From assembly GCA_900553105.1 (NCBI GenBank), contig USCE01000054.1, positions 1 through 7,967 of the forward strand: a stretch of 7,967 nucleotides of DNA, in the 5' to 3' direction. Within the stretch, counting starts at the first letter, position 1. Each line of letters starts with the position of its first letter. This stretch comes from an uncultured Sutterella sp. (GTDB lineage: Bacteria; Pseudomonadota; Gammaproteobacteria; Burkholderiales; Burkholderiaceae_F). Both the position numbers and the translations under genes were made by a program. The notes under the pieces were generated by a model. The model searched no databases, had not been told where the DNA came from, and was given only the letters and a program-made list of their open reading frames with translations. Below, in pieces: positions 1 through 6,560 of the stretch.

Positions 1-2
1 AC

Positions 3-1352
3 CATACATTTAACGAGTTGCCCGAGGTACTTCGGGCACTGGCCGAAATCAAAAAAGCGTGTGCGATCACAAATGCTCAAATTGGAGCGTTGGATGCAAA
101 AAAAGCACAGGCCATTATCGAAGCTTGTGATGAGGTTATCGCCGGCCAATTAGCAGACCAGTTTCCGATTAATGTTTGGAGAAGTCACGGTACGGGCGCC
201 AACATGAATATGAATGAGGTGCTCGCTAATCGTGCAAACGAAATCTTGACCGGTCATAAGGGATATGACGCTGTTCACCCCAATACACATGTCAATATGT
301 GTCAATCCTCCAATGATGTTTATCCGACCGTGCAATCCATTGTGCTTTATCGTTTGATCGGCGATGTACTTGAAAGTGTTCAATTACTGGAAAATGCATT
401 AGGACAGAAGGCACTGGAATTTAAAGATATCGTCCGTTTAGGGAGAACTTGTTTACAAGATGCCGTTCCCAATACCTTTGGTCAGGTCTTTGGTGGCTGG
501 CAACACATGATTCATCGTAATCGCCTAAAACTTCAAGCATATCGTTGTGATTTCCAAAGTGTCGTGTTGGGCTCAACAGTGTTAGGAACCGGTATGGGAC
601 AAATGCCGGGGTATTCAGATTACATCATGGGAAATCTTTCCCGGGTTGTAGGATTTGAGGTTCATTGGCCGGTTTGGACCGATGAGGTGATTGCTGATAG
701 CGCTGCTTTTGACGGTATGCAAAATTGCGATCACAGCATGATTTTAGGTGGGTATCTTAAAGCCATTGCTTGTGCATGTGCCAAAATTGCTTCGGATTTA
801 TGCATCCTATCTTCTGGTCCAAGGGCCGGTTTTCAAGAACTCAGCATTCCTGTTGTCATGCCGCAGTCTCAAGGTTATGCGACGAATTATCCTCATATTC
901 CTGAGATGATGATCCAAATCATGCATCAGGCAGTGATGGCCGATCATGTGGCAACGCTGACCATTAATGAAAATGACAGCGATGAGGCGATCACGGACGG
1001 AGCTGCCTTCATGGCTATTTTGCAAACTTTGCAGTCGATGGCAACGGGCATTCGCATCTTTACAGAGCACTGTATTAAAGGCATTCGTATCAATGTGGAT
1101 AAGGTTCACAACAATGCAGAAATGTCCACCTCTTTGGCAACGATGGTCAGCGCCTTATTCGGTTATCAAATCGGTACCCAAATTGCTCACAAGGCCTGGA
1201 ACGAAGGTATTTCTTGTAAGCAGGCTGCTTTGGAAGACGGGCTTTTAAAACCCGAAGTCGCCGATGAGCTTTTTGATCTGAAAAAGTTAACCGACCGCAA
1301 GGCAATGGTTGAGATGTTCAGTAAGTATGGGCAATTGCGTCACATTGACTAA
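3..1352 (+). CDS. Aspartase/fumarase-superfamily lyase subunit lacking the catalytic SS loop (5' partial)
   Basis: This is an aspartate ammonia-lyase-like protein, 449 residues visible. The frame is open to the left edge, so about 40 N-terminal residues are missing by comparison with E. coli AspA (478 aa); the TTG at 18 is not a credible start. Numbering from that TTG, it keeps region 1 (GTGANMN 58-64 and QSSND 96-100, for GTSVNMN and QSTND), region 2 (GRTCLQDAVP 142-151, with Cys145 where relatives have His or Gln), a GSTVLGTG segment (185-192) and SGPRAG (266-271). The hallmark loop GSSxMPxKxNP, which carries the catalytic serine and the substrate-binding Lys and Asn, is absent; residues 281-292 read MPQSQGYATNYP. 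The following AGQLQLNVM-like segment is also unrecognisable. The frame is otherwise clean, and no shifted frame restores the loop. The next gene, 24 bp downstream, supplies exactly this loop. The superfamily call is secure. Substrate and independent activity are unknown, and it is probably inactive alone. Confidence 0.9.
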   Translation, partial: HTFNELPEVLRALAEIKKACAITNAQIGALDAKKAQAIIEACDEVIAGQLADQFPINVWRSHGTGANMNMNEVLANRANEILTGHKGYDAVHPNTHVNMCQSSNDVYPTVQSIVLYRLIGDVLESVQLLENALGQKALEFKDIVRLGRTCLQDAVPNTFGQVFGGWQHMIHRNRLKLQAYRCDFQSVVLGSTVLGTGMGQMPGYSDYIMGNLSRVVGFEVHWPVWTDEVIADSAAFDGMQNCDHSMILGGYLKAIACACAKIASDLCILSSGPRAGFQELSIPVVMPQSQGYATNYPHIPEMMIQIMHQAVMADHVATLTINENDSDEAITDGAAFMAILQTLQSMATGIRIFTEHCIKGIRINVDKVHNNAEMSTSLATMVSALFGYQIGTQIAHKAWNEGISCKQAALEDGLLKPEVADELFDLKKLTDRKAMVEMFSKYGQLRHID

Positions 1353-1363
1353 TGGGAAATCAG

Positions 1364-1369
1364 AAGGAG
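1364..1369 (+). promoter_or_regulatory. Strong ribosome binding site of the second lyase gene
   Basis: AAGGAG lies 7 nt before the ATG at 1377, inside the 24-bp gap after the first lyase gene. It fixes the start of the second gene. The short gap argues that both genes are on one mRNA but translated separately at comparable rates. Confidence 0.8.
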
Positions 1370-1376
1370 AAAAACG

Positions 1377-2693
1377 ATGACAGAGATGAAAACCCAAGCA
1401 TTGGATATGCGCTTACTTGCAACATCATTTAGAGTGACTTATGCCGATATGCCTTTACTGATTAAGGCCCTGGCAGTGGTTCATGAGGCTTATGTTGCCG
1501 CAGCTGTAGAGGCAAAACTTATTGCTGAGGACGAAGCTGAGGTGGCAACCGCTTTCTCTCAGGCAATAAAAGATGGTTGTTATCACGAGTTTTTCAAAGT
1601 GGGTGTTTATGCCGGCATAAAAGCTACTTTGTTAGCTTGCTTTGATAATGCGTTTGAGCACTATGCTAAAAAACACCTTTGTGCTGATAAGGCTGATCAT
1701 TTATGTCAAACAATGACAGCTTGTGCCAGTGTCAACGCTCGTGTACGTACGGCTTGTCATTTGGCTTACCGAGAAAGTTTGGAAAAGGTTATCGCTTCGT
1801 GTGAACACTTCTACAGTGTTTTATCTGCAAAAGCGTGTAAATTTCAAGATGTTGTTAAACCTGCTCGTGTCGGCTTGCAAGATCATTTACCGATTACACT
1901 GGCCGACGAATTCAGAGGCTATGCTTGTGCCTTATTACGGTTAACTTCCCGGTTAAAAGAGGATAGGGATCGCTTTAATGTAGCCGCTTTCGGTCTCAAT
2001 GACGTCGGTTTACCTGATGGTAATGACGCATTAGCGAATTTGGCATTGTCTCATTTATCACGTTTGACATCCCAAACAATGCTCTTACCTTCTGAACCAT
2101 TTGATGTCTTTGTTGCGGGCGATACAGAGCTGATTGCTCATGCAAAGATTCAAGCGATCTCTAATTTGATGTGGCGTATTGCTAGGGATCTTCGTATTTT
2201 GTGCAGCGGTCCTCGTGGTGGAATTCAGGAGATTACACTGCCGGCAGTGGCGCCTGGCTCTTCTATCATGCCGGGTAAATTAAATCCTGTGATTGCTGAA
2301 ATGGTTTTTTCAACTGTTGATCAGGTCGATGCTAATCATGCAGCGCTTGTATTGGCACAAAAGTCGGGTTGGTTAGAAGGCGGCTCAGCTGCTGTCATGC
2401 CGATTAAGTGTTTCATGGACAGTGCGGATTTGCTCTCGCGAACCATGGATTCATTTGCCAATCTATGCATTAAAGGGATTGAAGCCAATGTTGATCATTG
2501 TGCGGATTTAGCTGAGCAAAGTCTTTTGTGTGCGAAATATATTGAACAGCAGTGCGGCAAAGACGCAGCTGGGAAAGTATTTGATACGGCGCTTGCGAAA
2601 GGTTGTTCCGTTAAGCAAGCAGCGTTACTTCTTAAAGATCAATTGCCGGGATTGGACTTTGAGATTTTCGGGCATCTTTTTAAAGGACTGTAA
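1377..2693 (+). CDS. Aspartase/fumarase-superfamily partner subunit carrying only the SS loop
   Basis: A 438-residue aspartase-like protein, slightly shorter than E. coli AspA (478 aa). The C-terminal half is clearly family: LCSGPRGG (275-282), ITLPAVAPGSSIMPGKLNP (286-304, with the second serine, Ser296, as the expected base, and Lys301 and Asn303 as substrate contacts) and LCIKGIEAN (363-371). The N-terminal half keeps the fold pattern but not the chemistry. GTSxNMNxNE has become ATLLACFDNA (83-92), the S-S/T-N-D substrate loop has become TACA (114-117), GRT(H/Q)LQD has become ARVGLQD (163-169), and the ATAxGTG segment has become LNDVGLPDG (207-215). The N-terminal GTRxVP and AYYG motifs are also not visible. 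Sixteen cysteines are spread through it. This pattern is the mirror image of the upstream gene, which suggests a co-expressed partner chain in a mixed tetramer. A pseudoenzyme or regulatory subunit is the alternative. Not a decaying gene: the frame is intact and the loop is perfectly conserved. Confidence 0.88.
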   Translation: MTEMKTQALDMRLLATSFRVTYADMPLLIKALAVVHEAYVAAAVEAKLIAEDEAEVATAFSQAIKDGCYHEFFKVGVYAGIKATLLACFDNAFEHYAKKHLCADKADHLCQTMTACASVNARVRTACHLAYRESLEKVIASCEHFYSVLSAKACKFQDVVKPARVGLQDHLPITLADEFRGYACALLRLTSRLKEDRDRFNVAAFGLNDVGLPDGNDALANLALSHLSRLTSQTMLLPSEPFDVFVAGDTELIAHAKIQAISNLMWRIARDLRILCSGPRGGIQEITLPAVAPGSSIMPGKLNPVIAEMVFSTVDQVDANHAALVLAQKSGWLEGGSAAVMPIKCFMDSADLLSRTMDSFANLCIKGIEANVDHCADLAEQSLLCAKYIEQQCGKDAAGKVFDTALAKGCSVKQAALLLKDQLPGLDFEIFGHLFKGL

Positions 2694-2723
2694 AAGATCA
2701 ATGTAGTTTTTCGTTTCTAGGGG

Positions 2724-2756
2724 AATTAGCCGGGCGTTAACCAACGCCTGGCTGAT
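2724..2756 (+). other. RNA hairpin in the leader of the first DMT gene
   Basis: An inverted repeat with an 11-bp core, AGCCGGGCGTT (2728-2738) and AACGCCTGGCT (2743-2753), pairs with one G-U across an AACC tetraloop and extends by three weaker pairs to 2725 and 2756. No T-run follows on either strand, so it is not a standard intrinsic terminator. It sits 31 nt after the lyase stop and ends 11 nt before the ATG at 2768, where no clear Shine-Dalgarno exists. It may be an mRNA-processing or stabilising hairpin that sets the ratio of lyase to transporter, or an atypical terminator. Confidence 0.6.
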
Positions 2757-2767
2757 GGCGCTTCATT

Positions 2768-3649
2768 ATGTCAAATACGATTAAAGGCTCGCTATTGGTG
2801 CTGGCGAGCGCATTATGCTTTAGCATCAGTGGGACACTTCAGGCTATTGCTCCGGAGGGGGTGACGCCATTTGTTGTTACTGAAGTTCGCATGCTTGTTG
2901 GGGCTGCATTTTTAATTCTTTTTTGTCTAATAACAGGAAAGTTTCCGAAGTCTTTGTCTAAGTTGCCGCTCAAAGAGCTTATTTTTTGTGCAGTCATGCT
3001 CTTGATCGGGCAATTGTGCTTTTTCACCGGCATGTTTTATGTTGGGGTATCCAGCGGGGCAGTTATTTCTATCGGTAGCGCACCGCTTTGGGCTGCCGTG
3101 ATCGGCAAGATTTTTTTTAAGCGATCGCCCAAAATAGATTGGTACATTGCGACTTTGTTGGCAATTGCCGGGATTGTATTGATTAATGGGTTGGAGCTCG
3201 ATTTTAATCGGCTCTTTTTTATCTTATTATTGCTGATGGATGGTTTAACTTATGCTGCCTATATCAGTGTCAGTCCCAAGTTAGTTGAAAAACTTGGTGC
3301 AGAAGCCTCCATTATGGCAGTCCTGACACTTATTGCACTGATTCTCTTACCGGTTCTTTTTATTTTCCCAATTGAGTGGACCTTAACTTCTCGTGGCTTA
3401 TTAATTTGCTTGGGGTTAGGGATTTTCACGGCGGGGATGGCTTTTACATTATTGACGGCCGGTACAAAATATATCAGTCCTTCGGTAGCTTCGACATTGT
3501 GTTTGGCTGAGCCGATGGGGGCCGCTTGTTGGGGAATTTTTCTTCTCGGAGAAGATTCTAGTGCCTCAACCTTGTGTGGTATCGGCATGATTTTTGCTTC
3601 TATTATCGTACTGCTTATCGGTGAAAGATATAGAGAAAAACACGTTTGA
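2768..3649 (+). CDS. EamA/DMT-family inner-membrane transporter
   Basis: A 293-residue hydrophobic protein with the two-repeat EamA layout and about ten membrane segments (roughly 7-27, 36-57, 70-92, 96-115, 124-141, 148-167, 180-200, 210-230, 236-260 and 267-285). The second repeat ends in the typical signature, an LAEPMGAA stretch followed by FLLGE (246-262). The first repeat has the matching GAVISIGSAPLWAAVIGK (97-114). The tail is short and basic, expected to be cytoplasmic. Members export or import amino acids, metabolites or drugs across the inner membrane; the substrate cannot be read from sequence. The gene follows the lyase pair on the same strand after 74 bp, so it may carry the pair's substrate or product. 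The start has only a weak GGCG as ribosome site, so translation is probably low or hairpin-dependent. It is followed by the convergent terminator. Confidence 0.9.
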   Translation: MSNTIKGSLLVLASALCFSISGTLQAIAPEGVTPFVVTEVRMLVGAAFLILFCLITGKFPKSLSKLPLKELIFCAVMLLIGQLCFFTGMFYVGVSSGAVISIGSAPLWAAVIGKIFFKRSPKIDWYIATLLAIAGIVLINGLELDFNRLFFILLLLMDGLTYAAYISVSPKLVEKLGAEASIMAVLTLIALILLPVLFIFPIEWTLTSRGLLICLGLGIFTAGMAFTLLTAGTKYISPSVASTLCLAEPMGAACWGIFLLGEDSSASTLCGIGMIFASIIVLLIGERYREKHV

Positions 3650-3674
3650 TAAGTAGGGCTGATTATTACAAAAT

Positions 3675-3709
3675 CAACGGGCGCTTGGTATTGAAACAAG
3701 CGCCCGTTG
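3675..3709. terminator. Bidirectional terminator between convergent genes
   Basis: A perfect 13-bp stem, CAACGGGCGCTTG (3675-3687) and CAAGCGCCCGTTG (3697-3709), with a 9-nt loop. It lies between the stop of the DMT gene (3649) and the stop of the ureohydrolase (3735), which face each other. On the minus strand the stem is followed by ATTTTG, a usable though short T-rich tract. On the plus strand it is followed by AGTATTT, which is weaker. Confidence 0.85.
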
Positions 3710-3734
3710 AGTATTTACAGTTCAATGAGGACCT

Positions 3735-4691
3735 TTAACCTTGTTGGGCTTTAAGTAATCCCTTCTTTTCACGTTCTTTCATGATGTAGCCCATGAAGGC
3801 CAGCATGGTCATAGCTCCCAAACGAGCAGTAATGCCGGTCGGGTCATATTGCGGAGCGACTTCTACAAGGTCAAAAGCAACGACATTGCCTTTCTTAGCA
3901 ATCCCTTCAAGAACGTCCGTGACGAAGGGATAGTTTAGACCGCCGGGGGACGGGGATCCGACACCGGGTGCCGTATTCATGTCGTAGTTATCAATATCGA
4001 TGGTTACGAAGTAATTCTTCGCTTGGGGAATCATCTTAATGACTTCAGCAGAACCTAAATCAAGCGCCTTACGAGCAGGAATGACGACAGAACCGTAGTC
4101 ATAGGCTGCTTGGAAGTCTTCACGGGTATTGCTACCTAAACCACGCATGCCAATCTGACACATTTTTGTAAAGTGAGGCATTTCAGAGATCAGACGCATG
4201 GGACTGCCGTTGGTGTAGCGACGAAGACCAAAGTCCAGGTGAGCATCAAATTGGACGACACAAAGATCGTCGTACATGTCCAAGGCACGAGCCGTCGGAT
4301 AGGTCACGGCATGGTCACCGCCCATCATGACTGGGATTGCACCTTTGGAAATAATCTTACGAACGCATTCTGTGATATTGTCGAAAGTTTCTTGAAAGTC
4401 CATCGGATGTATATCAACGTCACCAGCATCGACGATTTTCACTGGATCGGCAAGATATTGTTCTAATCGTTCTGGATCCCAAAAACCGGCACCGCCTCGT
4501 GCATAGTGACAAGAGACCTCGCGGATACGACGAGGTCCAAATTTGGACCCCGTTAGATAGGGGGTGCTCATATCGTACGGGATTCCCATGACGCACATAT
4601 CGGCATCGAGTTCATCGAGATTGGTACAGATCGGATATTTGGCAAAACTGGCAATACCCGTAATCGGTAAATTATGGATTTTTTTCGGCAT
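3735..4691 (-). CDS. Agmatinase/arginase-family ureohydrolase
   Basis: A 318-residue, dinuclear-metal (usually Mn) hydrolase of the ureohydrolase superfamily, which cleaves a guanidino group to urea and an amine. All six expected metal ligands are present: His127 (GGDHAV), Asp149/His151/Asp153 (DAHLD) and Asp232/Asp234 (IDIDNYD). The APGVGSPSPGG segment (241-251) and VEVAP (276-280, Glu277) complete the family signature. Length is normal for agmatinases, guanidinobutyrases and guanidinopropionases. Two deviations stand out. The usual DP after the second metal motif is DM (237-238), and DAHLD is followed by FG where many agmatinases have T. Substrate is therefore open: agmatine, arginine, guanidinobutyrate, guanidinosuccinate or another guanidino acid. 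The ATG at 4691 has GGAG 8 nt upstream. The gene lies downstream of the argininosuccinate-lyase-type gene, but a strong terminator separates them, so it probably has its own promoter between 4692 and 4815. Confidence 0.92.
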   Translation of the reverse strand: MPKKIHNLPITGIASFAKYPICTNLDELDADMCVMGIPYDMSTPYLTGSKFGPRRIREVSCHYARGGAGFWDPERLEQYLADPVKIVDAGDVDIHPMDFQETFDNITECVRKIISKGAIPVMMGGDHAVTYPTARALDMYDDLCVVQFDAHLDFGLRRYTNGSPMRLISEMPHFTKMCQIGMRGLGSNTREDFQAAYDYGSVVIPARKALDLGSAEVIKMIPQAKNYFVTIDIDNYDMNTAPGVGSPSPGGLNYPFVTDVLEGIAKKGNVVAFDLVEVAPQYDPTGITARLGAMTMLAFMGYIMKEREKKGLLKAQQG

Positions 4692-4730
4692 AGTCCTAAC
4701 TCCATGAATCTAAGGATAGTTGTCGTTATT

Positions 4731-4761
4731 TCGACATGAGTTGATGTTAGGAAAGTGTCGA
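4731..4761. promoter_or_regulatory. Possible operator in the ureohydrolase leader
   Basis: TCGACA (4731-4736) and TGTCGA (4756-4761) form a perfect 6-bp inverted repeat with 19 nt between the arms, 40-70 bp upstream of the ureohydrolase ATG. The position fits a regulator site or a leader hairpin. I could not place a convincing -35/-10 pair beside it, so the role is a guess. Confidence 0.3.
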
Positions 4762-4815
4762 GAAAGGATAAAGCTTGATTAGAAGTTGCCGTTAGCAATG
4801 ATAAGTTAAACTAAT

Positions 4816-4856
4816 GATAAACGCCCCTGCCAAAATGATTTGCAGGGGCGTTTATC
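4816..4856 (-). terminator. Strong intrinsic terminator after the argininosuccinate-lyase-type gene
   Basis: A perfect 15-bp stem, GATAAACGCCCCTGC (4816-4830) and GCAGGGGCGTTTATC (4842-4856), with an 11-nt loop. It begins 18 bp after the lyase stop on the minus strand. Beyond it the minus strand reads ATTAGTTTAAC, moderately T-rich. The arms themselves begin and end in A and T runs, so part of the U-tract lies within the stem. It separates the lyase from the ureohydrolase transcriptionally, at least in part. Confidence 0.85.
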
Positions 4857-4874
4857 TATCTACTCAAAAATCGA

Positions 4875-6383
4875 CTAGGCGATGGCTGCACTTACGGCAG
4901 CTTCCAGGCGATCCTTGGCTTGGTTAACGGCAGCGACGCGTTGCGCCAACTCTTCATTATCTTTATTTAATTTAGCTTGACGTCGGGCCAATTGACGGGA
5001 GACTTCTTCTTCGGCTGTACCACCTAAGACTTTCTTGGAATGCGCATTTAAAACCGGATCAAGTGCTGTTTGAATGTCGGCATCGGTCATCGAAGTTGTC
5101 TTATTGAAAAGTTTCATAAAGATTTCGTTAACGACGTCTGTGCCGATTTCATTGGCCTTCTTGTTGTGGGTGATCATGTAATCGACAACCAAGGCAACGA
5201 TTTCATGAGCTGCACGGAAGGAAATACCGTCATGGCGCACGAGATAGTTGGCCAATTCAGTCACGGTACAGAAATTGCCGCGAGCAGTTTGTACCATACG
5301 GTCTTTATGTAACGTGATGCCTTTGACAGTAGCACTTAAGAGTTCAATACAGGCCTGCATTTCTTTAAGTGCAGTCCACAAGAAGTAGGTCGATTCACCG
5401 TTGACATCTTGATTGTGTGTGTACGGGGTGTTCTTCATGCCGTTAAAGGCCGAGATAAAGAATCCTTCAATGTGAGCACACTTGCCTTTAATGTGCTCCA
5501 ATGTCCACGGATTTTTCTTTTGAGGCATGATGGAGGAGCAGACCGCAGCGCTGTCATCAACTTCAACGTAGCCGTAATCCGGGGTAGCCCAAATATAGAG
5601 ATCAAAGCAGAAACGACTGAAGGTATTAGCAGCAAGTGACAACGCAGCTAAGAGTTCGCTCGCGTAGTCGCGGCTGGCGACACAATCAATGGAGTTGTCG
5701 AGCGGTTCATCAAAGCCTAATAGGTCGGCTGTCATTTCTCGATCAATATTAAAGGTCGTCGAGCCCATTGAGCCGCCACCTAATGGGCAGAGATTTAATG
5801 TTTCATACACAGAGCTGATGCGACGATAGTCTCGTTCTAACGCAGCTAGCACGGCAGAGCAGTAATGAGCAAAAGTGATCGGCTCAGACGGCTGCAAATG
5901 CGTGTAACCGGACATGACAGCATCTTTATTTTTTTCTGCCACATCAATAACAACTTGACGCATTTCATTGAAAAGTTGGCAGATCTTAAAATAGAAACGA
6001 CGAGTGGAGAGTCGGGTAATGGTCGCAAGTAAATCGTTTCTTGAGCGGGCCGTATGTTGTTGACCGCCGATTTCAAGGCTAGTGTGTTCGATAAGGTAGT
6101 GCTCAAGGTTAAAATAAAGGTCTTCTCGACTCGGGTCAATAGCAAAGGTTGGTTTATCGCCCATCTTTGCCATCTCGTCAGTAACTTTTAAAATCGCCTT
6201 AGCCACTTCTGTTTTAATAATGCCTTGTTTTTCTAGCATCAAAACATGGGCTTTATTGATATCTAGATAACACTGATAGGCATGATCAAGATCACTCTCG
6301 ATACCGGGTTGGATAATCCAACGAACAACTTCCGGAGCCGGAGCCCCTTTAATTTTTCCACGACGATTTTCAAGTTCAGACAT
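4875..6383 (-). CDS. Argininosuccinate-lyase-type enzyme (fumarate-releasing lyase)
   Basis: A 502-residue fumarase/ASL-superfamily lyase. ASL itself splits argininosuccinate to arginine and fumarate. All three active-site regions are intact: HTARSRND (110-117), GYTHLQPSEP (159-168, His162 the expected acid) and CSSIMPQKKNP (282-292, Ser284 the expected base). An ASL-type C-terminal segment, TELANYLVRHDGISFRAAHE (375-394), confirms the subfamily. It is longer than typical ASL (about 460 aa). The N-terminus lacks the WGGRF and NDS substrate elements of true ASL, and a charged, probably helical tail (about 465-500) is added. Substrate may therefore be argininosuccinate or another N-substituted aspartate. 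The ATG at 6383 is preferred because GGAGA lies 6 nt upstream; a TTG at 6410 has no ribosome site. The gene is divergent from a DMT carrier and followed by a terminator and the ureohydrolase, which could consume arginine or another guanidino product. Confidence 0.9.
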   Translation of the reverse strand: MSELENRRGKIKGAPAPEVVRWIIQPGIESDLDHAYQCYLDINKAHVLMLEKQGIIKTEVAKAILKVTDEMAKMGDKPTFAIDPSREDLYFNLEHYLIEHTSLEIGGQQHTARSRNDLLATITRLSTRRFYFKICQLFNEMRQVVIDVAEKNKDAVMSGYTHLQPSEPITFAHYCSAVLAALERDYRRISSVYETLNLCPLGGGSMGSTTFNIDREMTADLLGFDEPLDNSIDCVASRDYASELLAALSLAANTFSRFCFDLYIWATPDYGYVEVDDSAAVCSSIMPQKKNPWTLEHIKGKCAHIEGFFISAFNGMKNTPYTHNQDVNGESTYFLWTALKEMQACIELLSATVKGITLHKDRMVQTARGNFCTVTELANYLVRHDGISFRAAHEIVALVVDYMITHNKKANEIGTDVVNEIFMKLFNKTTSMTDADIQTALDPVLNAHSKKVLGGTAEEEVSRQLARRQAKLNKDNEELAQRVAAVNQAKDRLEAAVSAAIA

Positions 6384-6415
6384 GATGAGTCTCCATTGGT
6401 TTAAAGACAAAACAG

Positions 6416-6449
6416 GGGTGTCCTAAAACACACAGTCATTCAGACACCC
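6416..6449 (-). promoter_or_regulatory. Possible attenuator hairpin in the lyase leader
   Basis: GGGTGTC (6416-6422) and GACACCC (6443-6449) form a perfect 7-bp GC-rich inverted repeat with a 20-nt loop. Read on the minus strand it precedes CTGTTTTGTCTTT, so it resembles a weak terminator in the untranslated leader about 33 nt before the lyase ATG at 6383. It may regulate read-through into the lyase. The large loop keeps confidence low. Confidence 0.35.
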
Positions 6450-6531
6450 TACTGCAGTGCTTTTAGCCTAACAATCCTCTCTTGCTGTCTCTAGCTCTAT
6501 TACGGAAAGCGATAAAGATGTATTAGTTTTA

Positions 6532-6560
6532 ATCATAGTATTACCTAATATCGTTGACTA
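6532..6560 (-). promoter_or_regulatory. Likely sigma-70-type promoter of the argininosuccinate-lyase-type gene
   Basis: On the minus strand, TAGTCA (6555-6560) as -35 and TATGAT (6532-6537, five of six consensus bases) as -10 are separated by exactly 17 bp. Transcription would start near 6525 and give a leader of about 140 nt. Nested inverted repeats overlap both elements, as expected of a regulated promoter. Predicted from sequence only. Confidence 0.45.

Noticed and set aside
18..20. TTG as start of the first lyase gene
   Set aside because: The frame is open to the left edge and the family has about 40 more N-terminal residues. No ribosome site precedes the TTG. The gene is cut by the contig end.
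858..893. Sequencing frameshift hiding the SS loop in the first lyase
   Set aside because: Neither alternative frame gives a GSSxMPxKxNP-like sequence, and the frame on both sides matches the family.
807..1248. Overlapping and antisense open frames inside the lyase, ureohydrolase and transporter genes
   Set aside because: They lie in other frames of well-supported genes, show no recognisable domains, and lack convincing ribosome sites.
1377..2693. Second lyase gene as a pseudogene
   Set aside because: The frame is complete, the ribosome site is strong and the SS loop is perfectly preserved. Random decay would not spare only the region missing from its neighbour.
6384..6410. TTG at 6410 as start of the argininosuccinate-lyase-type gene
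   Set aside because: No ribosome site lies upstream of it, whereas the ATG at 6383 has GGAGA at ideal spacing.
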